From the NCBI RefSeq assembly GCF_900637555.1, contig NZ_LR134378.1, forward strand, positions 2,490,001 to 2,554,000: a stretch of 64,000 bases of DNA, given 5' to 3'. This document shows, in pieces, positions 34,282 to 43,434 of the stretch (positions are counted from its first letter, which is position 1; each line of letters opens with the position of its first letter). The DNA is from Lautropia mirabilis (GTDB lineage: Bacteria; Pseudomonadota; Gammaproteobacteria; Burkholderiales; Burkholderiaceae_E). Under the pieces are notes generated by a model, which saw only the letters and a program-made list of their open reading frames with translations, did not search any database and was not told where the DNA came from. A program made the position numbers and the translations under genes.

Positions 34282-34585
34282 GCGATCACGGGGGCACACC
34301 CGCCTGCGTCCGGCCGGAGGCGCAGGCAGGGATGGGAAGGCATCACCCGGGTAGGTTCACCGCCCTGCGGATCTTGCGCTGCGCTGGCCCTGGAGACATG
34401 CCGGCGGCATCGCATGGCATGGCATGGCATGGCATGGCATGGCATAGCATGGCAGACCGTCAGGAGCACGGTTGATTCGTGTCAACATGGCGGCTGCCAT
34501 GCGCGTTGAGTGAGAAGAATTCGCGGACCGATGGTTCATCGTCGGACATGTTTGGCCTGGCATAGGCCGCTTTCTTCTTTCCCGC
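34282..34585. other. 304-bp gap between the sugar kinase gene and macA, with a tandem repeat
   Basis: No gene is supported. It contains the GGCAT pentamer array at 34406-34450, entered separately, about 135 bp upstream of the macA ATG. Between the array and macA lies an AT-richer stretch near 34505-34530 that could hold the promoter, but no good -10/-35 pair was found. Confidence 0.45.
34406..34450. repeat. GGCAT pentanucleotide tandem repeat
   Basis: Nine 5-bp units, of which six consecutive perfect GGCAT copies occupy 34416-34445; the flanking units are GGCAT, CGCAT and AGCAT. Such short repeats can change copy number by slipped-strand mispairing. It lies in a non-coding gap upstream of macA, so a copy-number change would alter spacing, not a reading frame. 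Confidence 0.85.
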
Positions 34586-35863
34586 ATGAGCGCCCCCCAC
34601 AAGACCCGCGCCGGCACGGCCGGGCAATCCCGTTCATGGCGTCGCTGGCTGGCGATGGTCACGGTACTGCTCCTGCTGGCCGCGGGCGGCTGGTGGTGGT
34701 GGCGTCCGCCACCGGTGACGCCTCCCACGGCCCGGGTGACCCGGGCGGACATCCAGCTGCTGATCACGGCCACGGGCACGGTGGAGCCACGCCGTTACGT
34801 GGACGTGGGCGCGCAGGTCTCGGGTCAGGTCAAGCGGATCCATGTGCAGGTGGGTGACGATGTGAAGCGCGGCCAGCTGCTTCTGGAGATCGATCCGGAG
34901 GTGCAGCAGGCCGTGGTGGAGGGAGCCCGCGCGTCGCTGGCGTCGCTTCAGGCGCAAGAGGTGGAGCAACGTGTCCAGATGCGGCTGGCCAGCCAGCAGC
35001 TCAAGCGGCGACGGCGCCTGCTGAAGCAGGATGCGGCCACCCGTGAGGACCTGGAGAATGCGGAGGCGGCGCTGGAGATGGCACAGGCCCGCATCGCCAG
35101 CCTGCAGGCGAAGATGCAGGAAACGCGTGCCACGCTGCGCGCCGAGGAGACCCGACTTTCGTACACGCGCATCTATGCGCCGATGGACGGCACGGTCATC
35201 GCGCTGGAGGCCCGCGAAGGCCAGACGCTGAATGCCACCTACCAGACGCCCCGGATGATGCGCATCGCCGACCTGGCGACCATGACGGTCCGCACCCGGG
35301 TGTCCGAGGCCGACGTACAGGGTGTGACGGCGGGAATGCCGGTGTGGTTCAGCCCACTGGTGGCGCGGCTGGGCCACGAGGAGGCGCCCCGGCGCTGGCA
35401 CGGCAAGGTGCGACAGGTGCTGCCGGCGCCGGATCTGCCAGCCGGCGGCAGCCAGGGTGATGGCGGCCAGGACGGCAGTGCATCGGCCACGACCCCCACG
35501 GTGGTCAACTACACAGCCCTCTTCGACGTGGACAACGCCGACGGGGTGCTGCGGCCACAGATGACGGCCCAGGTATCGTTCGTGGCGCGTTCGGCGCCGG
35601 GCGTGCTGGCGGTGCCGATGGCGGCGCTGGAACGACAGCCGGATGCCCCGCCGGGTACCTACCGCGCCCGGCTGCGCCTTGCCGACGGTAGCGCCCTGCA
35701 GCGCACCGTGCGCATCGGCGTGACCGATCTGGTGCTGGGCGAGGTACTGGAAGGGCTGGACGAGGGAGATGAGGTCCTGCTGAACGTCGCAACCGAAGCA
35801 TCCCCCGACGCGTCAGGCATCGTCATCGACCCCAGCCCCGGCATGGTCATGCCAGGCGTCTGA
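34586..35863 (+). CDS. macA: MacA-type membrane fusion protein (periplasmic adaptor)
   Basis: A 425-residue adaptor with one N-terminal membrane anchor (WLAMVTVLLLLAAGGWWWW). A first beta-barrel/lipoyl half (TATGTVEPRRYVDVGAQVSGQVKRIHVQVGDDVKRGQLLLEIDP) is followed by a coiled-coil hairpin (about residues 110-190, VEQRVQMRLASQQLKRRRRLLKQ), then the second lipoyl half (YTRIYAPMDGTVIALEAREGQTLNATYQTPRMMRIADLATM) and the beta-barrel and membrane-proximal domains. It docks with the MacB ABC transporter and an outer membrane channel to export macrolides, peptides or lipoproteins. The MacB gene follows after 142 bp; no TolC-type gene is beside it, so a distant channel is likely. Confidence 0.92.
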   Translation: MSAPHKTRAGTAGQSRSWRRWLAMVTVLLLLAAGGWWWWRPPPVTPPTARVTRADIQLLITATGTVEPRRYVDVGAQVSGQVKRIHVQVGDDVKRGQLLLEIDPEVQQAVVEGARASLASLQAQEVEQRVQMRLASQQLKRRRRLLKQDAATREDLENAEAALEMAQARIASLQAKMQETRATLRAEETRLSYTRIYAPMDGTVIALEAREGQTLNATYQTPRMMRIADLATMTVRTRVSEADVQGVTAGMPVWFSPLVARLGHEEAPRRWHGKVRQVLPAPDLPAGGSQGDGGQDGSASATTPTVVNYTALFDVDNADGVLRPQMTAQVSFVARSAPGVLAVPMAALERQPDAPPGTYRARLRLADGSALQRTVRIGVTDLVLGEVLEGLDEGDEVLLNVATEASPDASGIVIDPSPGMVMPGV

Positions 35864-36005
35864 GCGGGTGGCCAGGATACCGGGACACGGCACGAGCCAC
35901 GAAGGCGGGACATGGCGGACATGGGAAAGGGGGCGAGGCAGTCCCGGATGCTCCGGTGCGTGGGAGGCAGGACATGAAAGGCGGGACGTGGGAAGGGAGG
36001 CGGCC

Positions 36006-38168
36006 ATGGCGGCACCGGTGCTGATCGAGCTGCGTGAGGTGCGCAAGCGTTTCGGGGGGCGTGACGGGGTGCCGGAGGTGGAGATCCTGCACGGCATTGA
36101 CCTTCGGATCCAGGCGGGCGAGTACGTGGCCATCGTCGGCGCGTCGGGCTCGGGCAAGACGACGCTGATGAACATCCTGGGCTGCCTGGACCGGCCCAGC
36201 AGCGGCGAGTACCTGTTCCAGGGCGAGGCGGTCTCGGGGCTGGACGACGATGCGCTGGCCGCGCTGCGGCGCGAGGTGTTCGGCTTCGTCTTCCAGGGCT
36301 ACCACCTGATCGGCACATCCTCGGCACTGGACAACGTGGCGATGCCGGCCCGCTATGCGGGGGTGGGCGAGCAGGCGCGGCACAAGCGCGCGGCCGCCCT
36401 TCTCTCACGACTGGGCCTGGTGGACCGTTTGCAGTACCTGCCCCACCAGCTCTCGGGCGGCCAGCAGCAGCGGGTGTCGATTGCCCGGGCACTGGTCAAC
36501 GGCGGGCAGGTGATCCTGGCCGACGAGCCGACCGGAGCGCTGGATTCGACAAGCGGCGAGCAGGTGATGCAGCAGCTGGACGAACTGGCAGCTGCCGGCC
36601 ACACGCTGATCCTGATCACCCACGATCCGGCCGTGGCGGCCCGGGCACGGCGCATCATCTCGATGGCTGACGGCCGGATCGTGAGGGATGTGACGGCGCC
36701 CGTCGACGGGAAGGTGCATCCGCTGCCGGAAACCGGCCGGGCTGTGGCCAACGACAGCCTGCCGGTCCGGCATGCCGATGCGTCGGTCCAACATGCCGAT
36801 GCGCCGGTACGCAAGGACGGCGCGCCGTGCGCCGAGGCACCGGCAGAGGTGCCGGCAGACGCACCGACAGAAGCCCCTGCCGACCTGCCCCCGCTGCGCG
36901 GGCGCGGTCGAGAACCTGCGCCAGCTGGGCATCCTGCGCAAGACCTGCCCGTGCTGCGCGGACGGGGCCGGCTGCCGCTGCTGGCGGATCTGCCGGAGAT
37001 CCTGCGCTCGGCCTGGCGGGTGATGCGGCTGAACCGGCTGCGCACCGGGCTCACGCTGCTGGGCATCATCATCGGCGTGGCGTCGGTCATCGTGATGCTG
37101 GCCGTGGGCCAGGGCTCGCAGGAGAAGGTACTGGCCGAGATGCAGACCTTCGGGCTGCGCACGATCTACATCTTCCGGGAATGGCTGTCCGATACCCAGC
37201 AGGCCCGACCGCTGTCGATGGCCGATGTGGCGGCCGTGCAGCAGGTGCCGAACGTGGAGCAGGCTTCGCCTGTCATCGACCAGAACGGCATCATCGTGCG
37301 TCATGGCAACCGGACGCTGCGCACCAATCTGAGCGCCACCACCCGGCACTTCGCGCAGGCGCTTAACTGGCCGGTCAGCCAAGGCACGCTGCTGGAGACG
37401 GAAGACGAGCACGATCTGCGCAAGGTGGTGCTGCTGGGCGAGCGGGTGCGCGAGGCGCTGTTCGGCGCCCACGGCCAGGCAGTGGGCCAGGAGATTCTGG
37501 TGGGCAACGTGCCGTTCCGGGTGATTGGGGTAATGGCGCCCAAACCTGCCCCCTTCCCGGAGGATGATGTCAACAACCAGGTGATCGTGCCGGTGGGCGC
37601 AGCGGCGGTGCGGCTGGTCGGCAGCATGGAACTGAGCCGCATCAACGTGGTCATCCGCGACATGCGGCATGCCGCCGAGACCGAAGCCGCCATCGTGAAG
37701 ACGCTGACGGCCCGCCATGGCCGCAAGGACTTCAACATCCTGAACCAGGCGCAGGCGGTACAGCAGCTGGCGCAGGCCAACCGGACGCTGACGCTGATGC
37801 TGGGGCTGATCGCCGCGATCTCGCTGCTGGTGGGCGGCATCGGCGTGATGAACGTGATGCTGATGACGGTGCGCGAGCGCACCGGCGAGATCGGCATCCG
37901 CATCGCCACCGGCGCCCGGCAGGCCGACATCCTGCGTCAGTTCCTGGTGGAAGCGATGCTGCTGACAGGCCTCGGCGGCACGGTGGGTGTGAGCGGCGGG
38001 CTGCTGGTCGGCCTGGGACTGAAGGCGCTGGGCATCCCGATGGCCTTCTCACCGCTGGCTGCCGCCATGGCCTTCGGCTGCGCCGTGGCCACGGGCATGA
38101 TCTTCGGGTTCATGCCGGCGCGCCAGGCGGCCCGACTGGACCCGGTGCGGGCGCTGGCAGGGGAATGA
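36006..38168 (+). CDS. macB: MacB-type ABC exporter (ATPase-permease fusion) with long linker
   Basis: A 720-residue ABC transporter joining an N-terminal ATPase and a C-terminal permease. ATPase signatures: GASGSGKTT, LSGGQQQRVSIARAL, VILADEPTGALD and the H-loop LITHD. The permease half begins with LRSAWRVMRLNRLRTGLTLLGIIIGVASVI, has a large periplasmic domain and ends with three membrane segments (about residues 600-715). E. coli MacB is about 650 residues; the excess is in the linker (about residues 240-335), a Pro/Ala-rich stretch with two near-copies of LRGRGR. The ATG at 36006 is preceded by GGGAGGCGGCC; the frame extends upstream to 35868 but that part lacks homologue features. The stop codon abuts that of the convergent fhs. 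Confidence 0.92.
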   Translation: MAAPVLIELREVRKRFGGRDGVPEVEILHGIDLRIQAGEYVAIVGASGSGKTTLMNILGCLDRPSSGEYLFQGEAVSGLDDDALAALRREVFGFVFQGYHLIGTSSALDNVAMPARYAGVGEQARHKRAAALLSRLGLVDRLQYLPHQLSGGQQQRVSIARALVNGGQVILADEPTGALDSTSGEQVMQQLDELAAAGHTLILITHDPAVAARARRIISMADGRIVRDVTAPVDGKVHPLPETGRAVANDSLPVRHADASVQHADAPVRKDGAPCAEAPAEVPADAPTEAPADLPPLRGRGREPAPAGHPAQDLPVLRGRGRLPLLADLPEILRSAWRVMRLNRLRTGLTLLGIIIGVASVIVMLAVGQGSQEKVLAEMQTFGLRTIYIFREWLSDTQQARPLSMADVAAVQQVPNVEQASPVIDQNGIIVRHGNRTLRTNLSATTRHFAQALNWPVSQGTLLETEDEHDLRKVVLLGERVREALFGAHGQAVGQEILVGNVPFRVIGVMAPKPAPFPEDDVNNQVIVPVGAAAVRLVGSMELSRINVVIRDMRHAAETEAAIVKTLTARHGRKDFNILNQAQAVQQLAQANRTLTLMLGLIAAISLLVGGIGVMNVMLMTVRERTGEIGIRIATGARQADILRQFLVEAMLLTGLGGTVGVSGGLLVGLGLKALGIPMAFSPLAAAMAFGCAVATGMIFGFMPARQAARLDPVRALAGE

Positions 38169-39860
38169 TCAGAACAGCCCCACCACCTTGCCGTCCGGAC
38201 CGATGTCGATGCGCTGGGCGGAGGGAACCTTGGGCAGACCAGGCATGGTCATCAGGTCGCCGCAGATCATGACGATGAAGCCGGCCCCGGCCGAGAGGCG
38301 CACTTCGCGCACGTTGACGACGTGACCGCTGGGTGCGCCCAGCGCCGTGGGATCGGTGGAGAAGCTGGCGGCTGTCTTGGCCACGCAGACAGGGTAATGG
38401 CCGTAGCCCTGTGCCTGCCAGTCCTCGATCTGGCGGCGCACCTTGGCGGGCGCGCTGATGTCGGCCGCGCCATAGATGCGGGTGGCGATGGTCCGGAGCT
38501 TGTCCCAGAGGGGCATGTCGTCCGGATAGAGGGGATTGGGAGCCGTGCGGGCTGCCGATGCACCCTTGCCCTGTTCGGCCAGCCGTACCACTTCGTGGGC
38601 CAGCGTCTCGGCGCCGGCACTGCCCTTGGCCCAGTGTTCGGCCAGCACCACGTCCACGCCACGGGCGCGCATGGCACGGCGGATGAGGTCGAGTTCGGCC
38701 TCGGTATCGGCATCGAAGCGGTTGATGGCCACGACAGCGGGCAGGCCGAAGCGGCCGGTGATGTTGTCGACGTGGCGTTCGAGGTTGGCCATGCCTTTTT
38801 CCAGCGCGGCCAGGTTCTCGGTGCCCAGTTCCTTCACGGGAACGCCGCCGTTGTACTTGAGGGCACGCACGGTGGCGACGATGACGCAGGCATCGGGCCA
38901 GAGGCCGGCCTTGCGGCACTTGATGTCGAGGAACTTCTCGGCGCCCAGGTCGGCGCCGAAGCCGGCTTCGGTGACGACGTAGTCGGCCAGCTTCAGGCCC
39001 GCCCGGGTGGCGATGACCGAGCTGCAGCCATGGGCGATGTTGGCAAAGGGTCCGCCATGCAGCAGCGCCGGGTTGTTTTCCAGGGTCTGCACCAGGTTGG
39101 GCTTGATGGCATCGCGCAGCAGCACGGCCATGGCGCCGTGGACCTGCAGCTGCCGTGCACGCAGAGGCTGGCCCTGGCGGTCCAGGCCGAAGACGATCTC
39201 GCCCAGCCGCTCGCGCAGGTCCATGAGCGACGTGGCCAGGCAGAAGATGGCCATGACCTCGCTGGCCACCACGATGTCGAAGCCGTCTTCGCGAGGCTGG
39301 CCGTTCACGTGGCCGCCCAGGCCCACGATGGTGCTGCGCAGGGCCCGGTCGTTCATGTCCATCACCCGCTTCCAGTGGATGCGGGTGGGATCGATGTCCA
39401 GTTCGTTGCCGTGGTGGATGTGGTTGTCGATGGCGGCCGCCAGCAGGTTATGGGCCTGGCCGATGGCAGCGAAGTCGCCGGTGAAGTGAAGGTTGATGTC
39501 CTCCATGGGCACGACCTGGGCGTGACCGCCGCCCGCCGCGCCGCCCTTGATGCCGAAGACCGGCCCCATTGACGGTTCGCGCAGGCAGATCATCGTCTTT
39601 CGGCCGATGCGGTTGAGGGCATCCCCCAGACCGACCGTGAGGGTGGTCTTGCCCTCGCCGGCTGGCGTGGGGCTGATGGCGGTGACCAGCACCAGTCTGC
39701 TGTCCGGTTTCTCCGGCAGGCCATCGAGCCAGTCCAGCGAGACCTTGGCCTTGTAGTGGCCATAAGGCTCCAGGGCGTCGTCAGGGATGCCGGCCTTGGC
39801 GGCGATATGGCCGATGCGCTCCAGGCGGGCGTTCTGAGCGATCTCGATGTCGGTAGGCAT
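38169..39860 (-). CDS. fhs: Formate-tetrahydrofolate ligase
   Basis: A 563-residue enzyme that makes 10-formyl-tetrahydrofolate from formate, THF and ATP. The P-loop-like TPAGEGKTT is at about residues 60-70, then [52 protein letters not shown], and the C-terminal [21 protein letters not shown] motif. It is close to the family norm (about 555-560). The ATG at 39860 fits the family start; an in-frame extension to 39926 is not conserved. The gene feeds C1 units to purine and methionine synthesis. It is convergent with macB with no bases between the stop codons, and lies downstream of the tRNA-Ser gene on the same strand. Confidence 0.95.
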   Translation of the reverse strand: MPTDIEIAQNARLERIGHIAAKAGIPDDALEPYGHYKAKVSLDWLDGLPEKPDSRLVLVTAISPTPAGEGKTTLTVGLGDALNRIGRKTMICLREPSMGPVFGIKGGAAGGGHAQVVPMEDINLHFTGDFAAIGQAHNLLAAAIDNHIHHGNELDIDPTRIHWKRVMDMNDRALRSTIVGLGGHVNGQPREDGFDIVVASEVMAIFCLATSLMDLRERLGEIVFGLDRQGQPLRARQLQVHGAMAVLLRDAIKPNLVQTLENNPALLHGGPFANIAHGCSSVIATRAGLKLADYVVTEAGFGADLGAEKFLDIKCRKAGLWPDACVIVATVRALKYNGGVPVKELGTENLAALEKGMANLERHVDNITGRFGLPAVVAINRFDADTEAELDLIRRAMRARGVDVVLAEHWAKGSAGAETLAHEVVRLAEQGKGASAARTAPNPLYPDDMPLWDKLRTIATRIYGAADISAPAKVRRQIEDWQAQGYGHYPVCVAKTAASFSTDPTALGAPSGHVVNVREVRLSAGAGFIVMICGDLMTMPGLPKVPSAQRIDIGPDGKVVGLF

Positions 39861-39965
39861 GGTGTGTCTCGTTCCTGGGAAGCACAGAGGGGCAATGGCC
39901 AGCCCCGGGACAGGGCGGACTGGCATGCCGTGGACGGCGTTCAGGATCGTACCAGCTCGGACGCA

Positions 39966-39999
39966 AAAAAGCCCGGAAGGCAGTCACGCCGTCCGGGCT
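39966..39999 (-). terminator. Intrinsic terminator of tRNA-Ser
   Basis: AGCCCGGA and TCCGGGCT form an 8-bp stem with a 14-nt loop. Read leftward it is followed by TTTTTT (39965-39970). It lies just after the tRNA 3' end and before fhs. Confidence 0.85.
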
Positions 40000-40005
40000 G
40001 GTATC

Positions 40006-40098
40006 TGGCGGAGACGGTGGGATTCGAACCCACGGTTCGCTTTTTGAGCAAACACTCCCTTAGCAGGGGAGCACCTTCGGCCTCTCGGTCACGTCTCC
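40006..40098 (-). tRNA. tRNA-Ser(GCU)
   Basis: On the minus strand the 7-bp acceptor stem is GGAGACG/CGTCTCC, discriminator G, and the CCA is encoded. The anticodon stem-loop CTCCC-CTGCTAA-GGGAG carries GCU (40062-40064), and there is a long variable arm as serine tRNAs have. The T-loop GTTCGAATCC is canonical. It reads codons AGU/AGC. A terminator follows. Confidence 0.97.
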
Positions 40099-40259
40099 GG
40101 GGAAGGTTTCCGGGCCCCGGCCACTGACTGGCGCCCTTCACTTCCAGCGAAAGCCGCCAGGCGACTTTCGTAAAGATGAAATGATGGCAGAGAAAAGGAA
40201 ATTTTTCAAGCGCTTGGGGAAAAAACCGCGCGCCTGAACAACGCCTTTCGCTGTTGCGT

Positions 40260-41540
40260 TCAGACCACCTTCTCTTCGACCGCCTCGCCTTCCAGGCCAA
40301 AGGCCGCGTGCAGGGCGCGCACCGCCAGCTCCAGGTACTTGTCCTCGATGACGACGGAGGTCTTGATCTCGCTGGTGGAGATCATGCGGATGTTGATGCC
40401 TTCCTTGGCCAGGCACTCGAACATGCGGGCGGCGATACCGGCATGGCTCTTCATGCCCAGGCCCACGATGGAAACCTTGGCGATGAGCGGGTCACCATTG
40501 ACCTCACCGCCGCCCAGACCGGGCACCACTTCGGTTTCCAGCACCTTCATGGTGCGCTTGAAGTCGTTCTGGTTGACGGTGAAGGAGAAGTCGGTGGTGC
40601 CGTTGACCGCCTGGTTCTGCACGATCATGTCGACATCGATGTTGGCGGCCGCCACCGGCCCCAGGATGCGGGAGGCAATGCCCGGCACGTCCGGCACCTT
40701 GGTCAGGGTGATCTTGGCTTCGTCGCGCTGGAAGGCGATTCCGGAGATGACGGCTTGCTCCATGTTGGTTCCATCCATTTCTTCTTCAAAGGTGATCAGC
40801 GTGCCCGATTTCATTTCCTCGTCGAGCGGGATGTCGGGCGATGTGAGGCTGGAGAGCACCCGGGTCTTGACCTTGTACTTGCCCGCAAACTCGACCGAAC
40901 GGGTCTGCAGGACCTTGCTGCCCAGGCTGGCCATCTCGAGCATCTCCTCGAAGGTGATGCGATCAAGCCGGCGGGCTTCGGAGACGATGCGCGGGTCGGT
41001 GGTGTAGACGCCGTCGACATCGGTGTAGATCAGGCATTCATCCGCATGGATGGCAGCTGCCACGGCCACGGCCGAGGTGTCGGAACCGCCGCGGCCCAGC
41101 GTGGTGATGTGGCCTTCGCGGTTGATGCCCTGGAAGCCAGTGATGATGACCACCCGTCCCTGCTCGAGGTTCTCGCGGATGCGACGGTCGTCGATGGATT
41201 CGATGCGGGCCTTGGTGTAGGCATCATCGGTGACGATGGGAACCTGCCAGCCGGTGAAGCTGATGGCATCGACGCCCTGGCTCTTGAGGGCCATGGCCAG
41301 CAGGGCCACGGAAGCCTGTTCGCCGGTGGAGGCGAGCATGTCGAGCTCGCGCCGGTCGGGCTCGGCCTGGATGGCCTTGGCCAGGTCGATGAGGCGATTG
41401 GTCTCGCCCGCCATGGCCGAAGGAACGACCACCATCTGGTGGCCGGCACGATGCCATTTGGCAACCCGCCGGGCCACGTTCTGGATGCGTTCGACCGACC
41501 CCATCGAGGTACCGCCGTATTTGTGAACGATGAGCGCCAT
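40260..41540 (-). CDS. lysC: Aspartokinase
   Basis: A 426-residue aspartate kinase, the first enzyme of the lysine, threonine and methionine branch. The catalytic domain begins with MALIVHKYGGTSMGSVERI and includes GRGGSDTSAVAVAAAIHADECLIYTDVDGVYTTDPRI, the Ser and Asp active-site residues of amino-acid kinases. Two ACT domains (about residues 265-340 and 345-420, GIAFQRDEAKITLTKVPDVPG and VSIVGLGMKSHAGIAARMF) mediate feedback control by lysine/threonine. The ATG at 41540 fits the family start. The upstream region carries a TATAAT and two inverted repeats that could form a leader structure. Confidence 0.96.
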   Translation of the reverse strand: MALIVHKYGGTSMGSVERIQNVARRVAKWHRAGHQMVVVPSAMAGETNRLIDLAKAIQAEPDRRELDMLASTGEQASVALLAMALKSQGVDAISFTGWQVPIVTDDAYTKARIESIDDRRIRENLEQGRVVIITGFQGINREGHITTLGRGGSDTSAVAVAAAIHADECLIYTDVDGVYTTDPRIVSEARRLDRITFEEMLEMASLGSKVLQTRSVEFAGKYKVKTRVLSSLTSPDIPLDEEMKSGTLITFEEEMDGTNMEQAVISGIAFQRDEAKITLTKVPDVPGIASRILGPVAAANIDVDMIVQNQAVNGTTDFSFTVNQNDFKRTMKVLETEVVPGLGGGEVNGDPLIAKVSIVGLGMKSHAGIAARMFECLAKEGINIRMISTSEIKTSVVIEDKYLELAVRALHAAFGLEGEAVEEKVV

Positions 41541-41925
41541 TGATGTGAGGATCCCGCTTGATGGAGGAAGACGGTGCAAGGACCGTGCTTCCGGGATTCG
41601 TGAAGGAACGAAGATGCTGCGCCTGGCTGGCGTTTCCCGTCGTGCAGACGCCAGACGACCCTTGTGAGTCCCGTCTGGCGTGCCTCGGTGCGACCTTCTC
41701 TATGGGGCAATGATTATAAGTTGCCAAAATGCACAGCGGGGGCGTGCAGTCCGTTATTTCTGATGTAAACGAGTCTCATAGGCAAAACCGACAACCACGG
41801 GCAGATCTTGCCCCGCTTCCGTGCAAACGTCTGCGGGCAGATGCGGCGATGCCCTGAAGCGGTGCAACAGGAAGCCGCGCGAGCAGAGACCGCCGCAGGC
41901 GCCATCTGCAGCGGGGATTTGCCCT
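41541..41925. other. 385-bp gap between tilS and lysC: lysC promoter and leader
   Basis: No gene is supported. For lysC (leftward) there is a TATAAT -10 (minus strand, 41713-41718) inside an inverted repeat GGCAA-N10-TTGCC (41706-41725), with no clear -35. The ~165-nt leader contains ACGCCAGACG/CGTCTGGCGT (41648-41657 with 41672-41681) and GAAG.ACGGT/ACCGT.CTTC around 41566-41592, strong hairpins that might act in attenuation. It carries no known lysine riboswitch core that I recognise. Confidence 0.45.
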
Positions 41926-43356
41926 CTACAGCCAGGGCTGCAAGGCTGCAGCCGGCTGCCAGGAAAGCTGCACGCGGGGACCGCTGCTGCCGTGGGCCGC
42001 GTGGGCGTCGCACGGCATGTCGGCCAGCAGTCCGAACGGCGCCGCATGGATGGGCTGGCCGTCCGCGCGGATCACCGGCAGGCAGGCACGCAGGCAGGCG
42101 GGAATGCCGCGCGCCTGCATCAGCTTCTTCCAGCTGCGGCTGGGCGAGGATGGGGACAGGCGCAGACGCTCGCCTCCCCGGCCCTGGTCGATGAGGATCT
42201 CGGTGCGGCTGAGCCAGTCGGCATCCACCGTGTCCGGCACAGCCGTGGGCAGGGCCTGCCCGGACCCTGCCTGTTCGATGTAGAGCCGGCCGGCGGGCAG
42301 ATCGACGAAGGTCTCGCCCTTCCAGCGCAGCAGCAGCGGCGAGATGGGGAGCACCTCGGGCATGACGCCGATGCGGTCACGATAGCGCAGCAGGGTGATG
42401 CCGTCGTGGCGGACAAGAGCCTGGCTGGCCGCGGCCAGCAGCAGCTGACGTTCGATCTCGAAAAGCTTGAGGCGGGACGGCATGCGGCAGCCCAGCCGCC
42501 CCAGCCACCAGCGCAGTGCCTCGGCCCGGCGCACGCTGTCCAGACCCATCATGGCCGACCGGGAGAGCATGGGCCAGTCGGCCGCTGCAGTGTGCGACGC
42601 CAGATGCACGGTGCAGGCCGCCACGTCGGCCTCGGCCTGGCCCAGCAGGCGGTCGGCCGCCTGTTGCAGCAGGCCGATGGAGGCCAGCTCGTCGGGCAGC
42701 GAGAGCGCGTCGTCGCGCAGACGCTGATCCAGGAAGCGGCGCACCCGGTTTCGGGCCAGACGGGTGTCCTGGTTGGATGGGTCTTCCACCCACTGGATGC
42801 CATGCGCCTGCGCCCACTCGGCCAGCTGCTGGCGCGACAGTCCCAGGAAGGGGCGCAGCACACGCATGCCGGCGGGTGCATGGGGCATGGGCGAGGATTC
42901 GCGCATGCCGGCCAGGCCCAGCAGGCCGCTGCCCCGGCGGCGGCGCAGCTCGACGGTCTCCAGCTGGTCGTTGGCGTGATGGGCAGTCAGCACCACCCGG
43001 GCGCCGATCTCGGCCGCCATGTCGGCCAAGGCGCGGTAGCGCCCTGCCCGGGCCCAGGCTTCCAGACCCAGGGCGCCAAAACCGGCAGACACCCGAAGCC
43101 GGCGCGACAGGAACGGCAGCCCGAGCGAGGAGGCTTCGGCGGCGCAGAAGACCAGCCAGTCATCGGCGCGGGATTGCAGACCATGGTGGACATGGGCCAC
43201 GGCGGCCCGCACCACGGGGCGCAGGGCTGCCACGGCGTGCATCAGCACCTGCGAGTCACGCCCGCCCGAACAGGCCAGCAGCAGTGTGTCGTCGGGCCCC
43301 AGGCCTGCACGCTGCAGGCACTGGCGCAAGGCATCCACGGGCGTGTCGTCGGTCAT
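41926..43356 (-). CDS. tilS: tRNA(Ile)-lysidine synthase
   Basis: A 476-residue enzyme that attaches lysine to C34 of the tRNA-Ile CAU anticodon, changing its reading to AUA. The PP-loop is LLACSGGRDSQVLMHA (SGGRDS), followed by VAHVHHGLQSRADDW, LTAHHANDQLETVELRRRRGSGLLGLAGM (metal-binding and catalytic region) and the substrate-binding insert WVEDPSNQDTRLARNRVRRFL. The C-terminal tRNA-binding domains (about residues 230-470) are present, ending GRGGERLRLSPSSPSRSWKKLMQARGIPACLR. It is the last gene of the leftward cysS-accA-tilS operon, 78 bp after accA, with a hairpin in between. Confidence 0.93.
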   Translation of the reverse strand: MTDDTPVDALRQCLQRAGLGPDDTLLLACSGGRDSQVLMHAVAALRPVVRAAVAHVHHGLQSRADDWLVFCAAEASSLGLPFLSRRLRVSAGFGALGLEAWARAGRYRALADMAAEIGARVVLTAHHANDQLETVELRRRRGSGLLGLAGMRESSPMPHAPAGMRVLRPFLGLSRQQLAEWAQAHGIQWVEDPSNQDTRLARNRVRRFLDQRLRDDALSLPDELASIGLLQQAADRLLGQAEADVAACTVHLASHTAAADWPMLSRSAMMGLDSVRRAEALRWWLGRLGCRMPSRLKLFEIERQLLLAAASQALVRHDGITLLRYRDRIGVMPEVLPISPLLLRWKGETFVDLPAGRLYIEQAGSGQALPTAVPDTVDADWLSRTEILIDQGRGGERLRLSPSSPSRSWKKLMQARGIPACLRACLPVIRADGQPIHAAPFGLLADMPCDAHAAHGSSGPRVQLSWQPAAALQPWL

Positions 43357-43381
43357 CGTCAGGTCAGTGGATCCGGCGGAT

Positions 43382-43410
43382 CATGCCCGGGCGCGGTGCG
43401 GCCGGGCATG
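43382..43410 (-). repeat. 9-bp-stem hairpin in the accA-tilS gap
   Basis: CATGCCCGG (43382-43390) and CCGGGCATG (43402-43410) form a perfect 9-bp stem around an 11-nt loop, between the accA stop and tilS start. No T-run follows in the direction of transcription, so it is more likely an RNA stability or partial-attenuation element than a full terminator. Confidence 0.5.
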
Positions 43411-43434
43411 GCAGGCAGTCTGCCCGATGGCGGG

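Noticed and set aside
34143..34469. Small minus-strand frame with a CHAMPCHAMP repeat
   Set aside because: The repeat in the protein is only the translation of the GGCAT tandem repeat and the rest overlaps the end of the sugar kinase gene; no start or ribosome binding site.
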